Shown here piece after piece: positions 55,901 through 64,000 of a stretch of DNA of 64,000 nucleotides; positions within the stretch are counted from its first letter, which is position 1; each line of letters begins with the position of its first letter. Source of the stretch: Brienomyrus brachyistius (lineage: Eukaryota; Chordata; Actinopteri; Osteoglossiformes; Mormyridae); contig NW_026042706.1 in NCBI RefSeq assembly GCF_023856365.1, forward strand, positions 51,664-115,663, in the 5' to 3' direction. The translations under genes and the position numbers were made by a program. Below the pieces are notes generated by a model. It was not told where the DNA came from. It saw only the letters and a program-made list of their open reading frames with translations, and did not search any database.

Positions 55901-57200
55901 CGTGTTAGCATATTAGCGTATTAGCATATTAGCATATTAGCATATTAGCATATTAGCATATTAACATAGAATATTAGCATATAAGCATATTAGCATAGCA
56001 TATTAGCATATTAGCATAGCGTGTTAGCATATTAGCATATTAGCATATTAGCATATTAGCATAATAGCATATTAGCATAGCATGTTAACATATTAGCGTA
56101 TTAGCATATTAGCATATTAGCGTATTAGGCATAGCATATTAGCATATTAGCATATTAGCATATTAGCATAGCGTGTTAGCATATTAGCATGTTTAGCATA
56201 TTAGCGTATTAGCATATTAGCATATTAGCATATTAGCATAGCATATTAGCATATTAACATATTAGCATATTAGCATATTAGCATATTAGCATAGCGTGTT
56301 AGCATATTAGCATATTAGCATATTAGCATAGTATATTAGCATATTAGCATAGCATATTAGTATAGCGTGTTAGCATATTAGCGTATTAGCATATTAGCAT
56401 ATTAGCATAGCATATTAGCATATTAGCATATTAGCATATTAGCATATTAGCATATTAGCATAGCATGTTAGTATATTAGCGTATTAGCATATTAGCATAT
56501 TAGCATATTAGCACATTAGCATATTAGCATATTTAGCATAGCATATTAGCATAGCATATTAGCATATTAGCATATTAGTATATTAGCATATTAGCATATT
56601 AGCATATTACCATAGCATATTAGCATATTAGCATAGCATGTTAGCATATTAGCGTATTAGCATATTAGTATATTAGCATAGCATATTAGCATCTTAGCAT
56701 ATAGCATAGCATATTAGCATATTAGTATATTAGCATTTAGCATATTAGTATAGCATGTTAGCATATTAGCGTATTAGCATATTAGCATATTAGCATAGCA
56801 TATTAGCATATTAGCATATTAGCATATTAGCATATTAGCATATTAGCATAGCGTATTAGCATATTAGCGTATTAGCATATTAGCATATTAGCATAGAATA
56901 TTAGCATATTAGCATATTAGCATATTAGCATAGCGTGTTAGCATATTAGCGTATTAGAATATGCATATTAGCATAGCATATTAGCATATTAGCATATTAG
57001 CATATAGCATGTTAGCATATTAGCATATTAACATAGCATATTAGCATAGCGTGTTAGCATATTAGCGTAATAGCATATTAGCATATTAGCATATTAGCAT
57101 AGCATATTAGCATATTAGCATATTAGCATATTAGCATAGCATATTAGTATATTAGCAAGCATCTTAGCATATTAGCATAGCGTGTTAGCATATTAGCATA
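54000..57200. repeat. Array segment following D3b
   Basis: The first part is the second half of the 2.03-kb duplication. The later part repeats the order ACCATAG, GCATG module, TTAGCATC and AATATGCATATT (56958), resembling 4.8-6.0 and 25.8-27.0 kb. From about 56127 one-base indels begin to break the unit grammar. Only repeat units are present. Confidence 0.7.
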
Positions 57201-57450
57201 TTAGCATATTAGCATAGCGTGTTATATTAGCGGATTAGCATAGCGTGTTAGCATATTAGCGTATTAGCATATTAGCATATTAGCATATTAGCATAGCATA
57301 TTAGCATATTAGCATATTAGCATATTAGCATAGCATATTAGCATATTAGCATAGCATCTTAGCATATTAGCATAGCGTGTTAGCATATTAGCATATTAGC
57401 ATATTAGCATAGCGTGTTAACATATTAGCGGATTAGCATATTAGCATATT
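57150..57450. repeat. Local tandem duplication, about 0.19 kb
   Basis: A cassette with CATCTTAGC (about 57162 and 57354) followed by two C modules and the AGCGGATT variant occurs twice. The first copy has the short form GTGTTATATTAGCGG (57219), the second the longer GTGTTAACATATTAGCGG. The same doublet is found near 62.19 and 62.40 kb, so it was copied with the 5.05-kb block. Confidence 0.72.
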
Positions 57451-60400
57451 AGCATAGCATATTAGCATAGCATATTAGCATAGCATATTAGCATATTAGC
57501 ATAGCGTGTTAGCATATTAGCATATTAGCATATTAGCATATTAGCATAGCGTGTTAGCATATTAGCGTATTAGCATATTAGCATAGCATATTAGCATATT
57601 AGCATATTAGCATATTAGCATAGCGTGTTAGCATATTAGCGTATAAGCATATTAGCATATTAGCATAGCATATTAGCATATTAGCATATTAGCATATTAG
57701 CATAAGCGTGTTAGCATATTAGCGTATTAGTATATTAGCATAGCATATTAGCATAGCATATTAGCATATTAGCATAGCATCTTAGCATATTAGCATATTA
57801 GCATATTAGCATATTAGCATAGCGTGTTAGCATAGCGTGTTAGCATAGCGTATTAGCATATTAGCATATTAGCATAGCATATTAGCGTATTAGCATATTA
57901 GCATATTAGCATAGCATATTAGCATATTAGCATATTAGCATAGCGTGTTAGTATATTAGCATATTAGCATATTAGCATATTAGCATATTAGCATAGCGTG
58001 TTAGCATATTAACGTATTAGCATATTAACATATTAGCATAGCATATTAGTATATTAGCATAGCATATTAGCATATTAGCATATTAGCATATTAGCATAGC
58101 GTGTTAGCATAGCGTATTAGGCATATTAGCATATTAGCATTGCATATTAGCATATTAGCATATTAGCATACTAGCATATTAGCATATTAGCATAGCGTGT
58201 TAGCATATTAGCGTATTAGCATATTAACATATTAGCATATTAGCATACTAGCATATTAGCATATTAGCATAGCGTGTTGGCATAGCGTATTAGCATATTA
58301 GCATATTAGCATAGCATATTAGCATATTAGCATATTAGCATATTAGCATATTAGCATATTAGTATAGCGTGTTAGCATATTAGCATATTAGGATATTAGC
58401 ATACTAGCATATTAGCATATTAGCATAGCGTGTTAGCATATTAGCGTATTAGCATATTAGCATATTAGCATAGCATATTAGCATATTAGCATATTAGCAT
58501 ATTAGCATAGCGTATTAGCATATTAGCATATTAGCATATTAGCATATTAGCATATTAGCATATTAGCATAGCGTGTTAGCATATTAGCGTATTAGCATAT
58601 TAGCATATTAGCTTTAGAATATTAGCATATTAGCATATTAGCATATTAGCATATTAGCATAGCGTGTTAGCATATTAGCATATTAGCATATTAGCATATT
58701 AGCATATTAGCATAGCGTGTTAGCATATTAGCATATTAACACATTAGCATAGGCATATTAGCATATTAACATAGCATATTAGCATAATAGCTATTAGCAT
58801 AGCATGTTAACATATTAGCGTGTTGGCGTATTAGCATATTAGCATATTAGCATAGTATATTAGCATATTAGCATAGCATATTAGCATAGCGTGTTACCAT
58901 ATTTGCGTATTAGCATATTAGCATATTAGCATATTAGCATAGCGTGTTAGCATATTAGCATATTGGTATATTAGCATATTAGCATATTAGCATAGCGTGT
59001 TAGCATATTAGCGTATTAGCATATTAGCATATTAGCATATTAGCATATTAGCATATTAGCATAGCGTGTTAGCATATTAGCATATTAGCATATTAGCATA
59101 TTAGCATAGCGTGTTAGCATATTAGCATATTAGCATATTAGCATATTAGCATAGCGTGTTTGCAAATTAGCATATTAGCATACTAGCATATTAGCATAGC
59201 GTGTTAGCATATTAGCGTATTAGCATATTAGCATATTAGCATATTAGCATATTAGCATATTAGCATATTAGCATATTAGCATAGCGTATTAGCAAATTAG
59301 CATATTAGCATATTAGCATATTAGCATAGCGTGTTAGCATATTAGGCATATTAGCATATTAGGCATATTAGCATATTAGCATTGAATATTAGCATATTAG
59401 CATATTAGCATATTAGCATATTAGCATATTAGCATATTAGCATAGCGTGTTAGCATATTAGCATATTAGCATATTAGCATATTAGCATAGCGTGTTAGCA
59501 TATTAGCATATTAGCACATTAGCATAGCATATTAGCAATATAACATATTAGCATATTAGCATAATAGCATATTAGCATAGCATGTTAACATATTAGCGTA
59601 TTAGCGTATTAGCGTATTAGCATATTAGCATATAGCATAGCATATTAGCATATTAGCATATTAGCATATTAGCATATTAGCATATTAGCATATTAGCATA
59701 TTAGCATAGCGTGTTAGCATAGCGTGTTAGCATATTAGCGTATTAGCATATTGGCATATTAGCATATTAGCATAGCATATTAGCATCAGCATATTAGCAT
59801 ATTAGCATAGCGTGTTAGCGTATTAGCGTATTAGCATATTAGCATATTAGCGTATTAGCATATTAGCATAGTATATTAGCATATTAGCATATTACCATAG
59901 CATATTAGCATAGCGTGTTAGCATAGCGTATTAGCATATTAGCATATTAGCATAGGATATTAGCATAGCATATTAGCATATTAGCATATTAGCATAGCAT
60001 GTTAGCATATTAGCATATTAGCATATTAGCAAATTAGCATATTAGCATATTAGCATAGCGTGTTAGCATATTTGCATATTAGCATATTAGCATATTAGCA
60101 TATTAGCATAGCGTGTTAGCATATTAGCGTATTAGCATATTAGCATATTAGCATAGCATATTAGTATATTAGCATAGCATATTAGCATATTAGCATATAA
60201 GCATATTAATATATTAGCATAGCGTGTTAGCATATTAGCGTATTAGCATATTAGCGTATTAGCATATTAGCATATTAGCATAGCATATTAGCATATTAGC
60301 ACATTAGCATATTAGCATACTAGCATAGCATATTAGCATAGCGTGTTAGCATATTAGCGTATTAGCATATTAGCATATTAGCATAGCATATTAGCATATT

Positions 60401-60600
60401 AGCATATTTGCATATTAGCATATTAGCATAGCGTGTTAGCATATTAGCATATTAGTATAATAGCATATTAGCATATTAGCATAGCGTGTTAGCATATTAG
60501 CGTATTAGCATATTAGCATATTAGCATATTAGCATAGCATATTAGCATATTAGCATATTAGCACATTAACATAGCATATTAGCATATTAACATATTAGCA
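57200..60600. repeat. Segmental copy D5b, first member of a 5.05-kb direct repeat
   Basis: CATTGCATATT 58138, GCTTTAG 58611 and GTGTTACC 58891 repeat at 63186, 63660 and 63956, at offsets of 5048, 5049 and 5065. The block also matches 38.6-42 kb at about 18.6 kb. It is peppered with one-base indels that the 38.6-42 kb copy lacks. Confidence 0.82.
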
Positions 60601-60649
60601 TATTAGCATAATAGCATATTAGCATAGCATGTTAACATATTAGCGTATT

Positions 60650-63600
60650 AACACATTAGCATAGCATATTAGCATATTAACATAGCATATTAGCATAATA
60701 GCATATTAGCATAGCATGTTAACATATTAGCGTGTTAGCGTATTAGCATATTAGCATATTAGCATAGTATATTAGCATATTAGCATATTAGCATAGCATA
60801 TTAGCATAGCGTGTTACCATATTTGCGTATTAGCATATTAGCATATTAGCATATTAGCATATTAGCATAGCGTGTTAGCATATTAGCATATTAGCATATT
60901 AGCATATTGGCATATTAGCATATTAGCATATTAGCATAGCGTGTTAGCATATTAGTGTATTAGCATATTAGCATATTAGCATATTAGCATATTAGCATAT
61001 TAGCATATTAGCATAGCATATTAGCATATTAGCATATTAGCATAGCGTGTTAGCATATTAGCATATTAGCATATTAGCATATTAGCATAGCGTGTTAGCA
61101 TATTAGTGTATTAGCATATTAGCATATTAGCATATTAGCATAGCATATTAGTATATTAGCATAGCATATTAGCATATTAGCATATTAGCATATTAGCATA
61201 TTAACATAGCGTGTTAGCATATTAGCGTATTAGCATATTAGCATATTAGCATAGCATATTAGCATATTAGCATATTAGCATATTAGCATAGCATATTAGC
61301 ATAGCGTGTTAGCATATGAGCATATTAGCATACTAGCATATTAGCATAGCGTGTTAACATATTAGCGTATTAGCATATTAGCATATTAGCATAGCGTATT
61401 AGCAAATTAGCATATTAGCATATTAGCATATTAGCATAGCGTGTTAGCATATTAGCATATTAGCATATTAGTATATTAGCATAGCGTGTTAGCATATTAG
61501 CATATTAGCATATTAGCATATTAGCATTGAATATTAGCATATTAGCATATTAGCATATTAGCATATTAGCATATTAGCATAGCGTGTTAGCATATTAGCA
61601 TATTAGCATATTAGCATATTAGCATAGCGTGTTAGCATATTAGCATATTAGCACATTAGCATAGCATATTAGCATATTAACATATTAGCATATTAGCATA
61701 ATAGTATATTAGCATATTAGCATATTAGCATAGCATGTTAACATAGCGTATTAGTGTATTAGCATATTAGCATATTAGCATAGCGTGTTAGCATATTAGC
61801 GTATTAACATAGCATATTAGCATAGCATATTAGCATATTAGCATATTAGCATATTAGCATATTAGCATAGCGTGTTAGCATAGTAGCGTCAGCATAGCAT
61901 ATTAGCATAGCATATTAGCATATTAGCATATTAGCATATTAGCATATTAGCATAGCGTGTTAGCATATTAGCGTATTAGAATATGCATATTAGCATAGCA
62001 TATTAGCATATTAGCATATTAGCATGTTAGCATATTAGCATATTAACATAGCATATTAGCATAGCGTGTTAGCATATTAGCGTATTAGCATATTAGCATA
62101 TTAGCATATTAGCATATTAGCATAGCATATTAGCATATTAGCATATTAGCATATTAGCAATTAGCAATAGCATATTAGCATATTAGCATAGCATCTTAGC
62201 ATATTAGCATAGCGTGTTAGCATATTAGCATATTAGCATATTAGCATAGCGTGTTAACATATTAGCGATTAGCATAGCGTGTTAGCATATTAGCGTATTA
62301 GCATATTAGCGTATTTAGCATATTAGCATAGCATATTAGCATATTAGCATATTAGCATATTAGCATATTAGCATAGCATATTAGCATATTAGCATAGCAT
62401 CTTAGCATATTAGCATAGCGTGTTAGCATATTAGCATATTAGCATATTAGCATAGCGTGTTAACATATTAGCGGATTAGCATATTAGCATATTAGCATAG
62501 CATATTAGCATAGCATATTAGCATAGCATATTAGCATATTAGCATAGCGTGTTAGCATATTAGCATATTAGCATATTAGCATATTAGCATAGCGTGTTAG
62601 CATATTAGCGTATTAGCATATTAGCATATTAGCATAGCATATTAGCATATTAGCATATTAGCATATTAGCATAGCGTGTTAGCATATTAGCGTATTAGCA
62701 TATTAGCATATTAGCATAGCATATTAGCATATTAGCATATTAGCATATTAGCATAGCGTGTTAGCATATTAGCGTATTAGCATATTAGCATAGCATATTA
62801 GCATAGCATATTAGCATATTAGCATAGCATCTTAGCATATTAGCATATTAGCATATTAGCATAGCGTGTTAGCATAGCGTGTTAGCATAGCGTATTAGCA
62901 TATTAGCATATTAGCATAGCATATTAGCGTATTAGCATATTAGCATATTAGCATAGCATATTAGCATATTAGCATATTAGCATAGCGTGTTAGTATATTA
63001 GCATATTAGCATATTAGCATATTAGCATATAGCATATTAGCATAGCGTGTTAGCATATTAACGTATTAGCATATTAACATATTAGCATAGCATATTAGTA
63101 TATTAGCATAGCATATTAGCATATTAGCATATTAGCATATTAGCATAGCGTGTTAGCATAGCGTATTAGCATATTAGCATATTAGCATTGCATATTAGCA
63201 TATTAGCATATTAGCATACTAGCATATTAGCATATTAGCATAGCGTGTTAGCATATTAGCGTATTAGCATATTAGCATATTAGCATACTAGCATATTAGC
63301 ATATTAGCATAGCGTGTTGGCATAGCGTATTAGCATATAGCATATTAGCATAGCATATTAGCATATTAGCATATTAGCATATTAGCATATTAGCATATTA
63401 GTATAGCGTGTTAGCATATTAGCATATTAGGATATTAGCATACTAGCATATTAGCATATTAGCATAGCGTGTTAGCATATTAGCGTATTAGCATATTAGC
63501 ATATTAGCATAGCATATTAGCATATTTAGCATATTAGCATATTAGCATATTAGCATAGCGTATTAGCATATTAGCATATTAGCATATTAGCAATATTAGC

Positions 63601-64000
63601 ATATTAGCATATTAGCATAGCGTGTTAGCATATTAGCGTATTAGCATATTAGCATATTAGCTTTAGAATATTAGCATATTAGCATATTAGCATATTAGCA
63701 TATTAGCATATTAGCATAGCGTGTTAGCATATTAGCATATTAGCATATTAGCATATTAGCATATTAGCATAGCGTGTTAGCATATTAGCATATTAACACA
63801 TTAGCATAGCATATTAGCATATTAACATAGCATATTAGCATAATAGCATATTAGCATAGCATGTTAACATATTAGCGTGTTGGCGTATTAGCATATTAGC
63901 ATATTAGCATAGTATATTAGCATATTAGCATATTAGCATAGCATATTAGCATAGCGTGTTACCATATTTGCGTATTAGCATATTAGCATATTAGCATATT
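60650..64000. repeat. Segmental copy D4b, end of window
   Basis: Pairs with 37.0-40.3 kb at about 23.4-23.7 kb and, from about 62.2 kb on, with 57.2-59 kb at 5.05 kb. It includes GCGTCAGC at 61886, preceded by the private TAGTAGCG, the AATATGCATATT palindrome at 61980 and GTGTTACCATATTTGCG at 63956. The window ends within an A unit, so the array continues beyond it. Confidence 0.82.

Larger units (their letters stand above)
56127..63600. other. Cluster of private one-base indels breaking the unit grammar
   Basis: About twenty one-base insertions or losses lie here and not in the homologous copies. Examples are TTAGGCATA at about 56127, 58119, 59345 and 59361; GTTTAGCAT at 56191; ATTTAGCAT at 56531, 62313 and 63524; CATATAGCAT at about 56699, 57001, 63026 and 63336; GCATTTAGC at 56733; GCAAGCATC at 57156; CATAAGCGTG at 57701; AGCTATTAGC at 58788; GCAATATAAC at 59536; GCAATTAGCAATAG at 62158; GCGATT at 62265; GCAATATTAG at 63589. 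Earlier sequence shows few such private events (16281 and 46224 are two). This is more like consensus error than biology, but that is inference. Confidence 0.75.
1..64000. repeat. Uninterrupted 8-bp/5-bp tandem satellite array filling the window
   Basis: The whole window parses into head-to-tail copies of the 8-bp unit TTAGCATA with interspersed 5-bp units GCATA, GCGTG or GCGTA. Every line of sequence shows this, and both edges fall inside the array, so its true length exceeds 64 kb. The base unit is 25% GC. Common one-base unit variants are TTAACATA, TTAGTATA, TTAGCACA, TTGGCATA, TTACCATA, TTAGAATA, TTTGCATA, CTAGCATA, ATAGCATA, TTAGCAAA and TTAGCATC. Many of these recur in the same order in distant parts of the array, so they were copied along with larger blocks and did not arise independently. 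Orientation is constant: on the plus strand I did not see the reverse-complement unit TATGCTAA. No unique DNA, gene, RNA gene or transposon interrupts it. It is best called a eukaryotic satellite; the species and chromosomal location cannot be told from the sequence. Confidence 0.97.

Noticed and set aside
1..64000. Protein-coding genes
   Set aside because: The 8-bp unit forces stops in every frame within about 24 bp on both strands, and the array is never interrupted. Any short open stretch is a by-product of 5-bp modules or indels.
1..64000. Telomeric repeat, because TTAG resembles TTAGGG/TTAGGC-type units
   Set aside because: The unit has a single G and a C, is AT-rich, lacks the G-run expected of telomeric DNA, and is mixed with 5-bp modules and block duplications, unlike terminal telomere sequence. 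A subtelomeric location remains possible.
1..64000. CRISPR array
   Set aside because: There are direct repeats but no unique spacers; the sequence between repeats is more of the same repeat.
1..64000. Centromere with CENP-B boxes
   Set aside because: No GC-richer CENP-B-like box is seen and the unit is far shorter than typical centromeric monomers. The array could still be pericentromeric, but the sequence does not show it.
1..64000. tRNA, rRNA or other structured RNA genes
   Set aside because: No stretch departs from the repeat long enough to form such a gene.
1..64000. Transposable element or viral insertion
   Set aside because: No terminal repeats, target-site duplication or foreign sequence is visible; all boundaries between segments are unit-to-unit joins.
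1..64000. TATA-box or bacterial promoter matches (TATA-rich strings)
   Set aside because: TATT/CATATT occurs in every unit, so a match has no specificity and there is no gene downstream.
1..64000. A fixed-length higher-order repeat of about 82-90 bp
   Set aside because: Intervals between C modules vary widely (53, 61, 79, 82, 90, 111, 127 bp and more), so there is a cassette style but no constant period.
1..64000. Helical phasing: 8+13 = 21 bp, about two DNA turns
   Set aside because: Such 21-bp pairs occur but are not regularly repeated, because the number of A units between 5-bp modules varies.

Overview
This window is one uninterrupted tandem satellite array. From the first base to the last it is built from an 8-bp unit, TTAGCATA (called A here), interrupted at irregular intervals by a 5-bp unit that is either GCATA (B) or the CpG-bearing GCGTG / GCGTA (C). 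Both window edges lie inside the array, so it is longer than 64 kb and no flanking unique DNA is visible. I see no protein-coding gene, RNA gene, mobile element or CRISPR array. Three consecutive A units place a stop codon in all six frames, so long reading frames cannot exist here. All units point the same way; I saw no inverted block.

The organism cannot be named from this sequence. A pure short-unit satellite of this length fits a eukaryotic chromosome (heterochromatic, pericentromeric or subtelomeric) assembled from long reads. The C module occurs as GCGTG, GCATG, GTGTG and GTATG, which is the pattern left by deamination of methylated CpG, so a CpG-methylating host is likely (inference).

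The array has layers of organisation. (1) The 8/5-bp grammar. (2) Cassettes of roughly 60-130 bp, each opened by a C module and often followed by A and then TTAGCGTA; a clean 82-bp example is at 20732-20813. (3) Variant-rich cassettes carrying private substitutions that act as landmarks: GGCGTTTT, tandem ATTTGCAT octamers, the AATATGCATATT and ATGTTAACAT palindromes, GTGTTACCATATTTGCG, GCGTCAGC and GCTTTAG. (4) Long segmental duplications inside the array, traced with those landmarks: about 1.45-3.7 kb with 19.1-21.4 kb (offset about 17.65 kb); about 2.7-14.8 kb with 24.0-34.8 kb (offset about 20.0-21.3 kb, mostly 20.96 kb); about 14.9-18.4 kb with 20.0-23.7 kb (offset about 5.1-5.3 kb); about 20.0-25.3 kb with 48.1-54 kb (offset about 28.1-28.8 kb); 37.0-40.3 kb with 60.65-64.0 kb (offset about 23.4-23.7 kb); and 38.6-42 kb with 57.2-60.6 kb (offset about 18.6 kb). 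(5) Local tandem duplications of 0.07 to 5 kb inside single copies of these segments.

From about 56.1 to 63.6 kb there are some twenty private one-base insertions or deletions that break the 8/5 grammar. They are nearly absent elsewhere. This suggests lower consensus quality or a different sequence source for that end. The most biologically suggestive signals are the regularly placed CpG modules, which match the TNGCGTG core, and the POU-octamer-like unit on the minus strand (ATGCTAAT once per 8-bp unit) with perfect ATTTGCAT octamers in fixed cassettes. Either could be functional or a by-product of the unit sequence.
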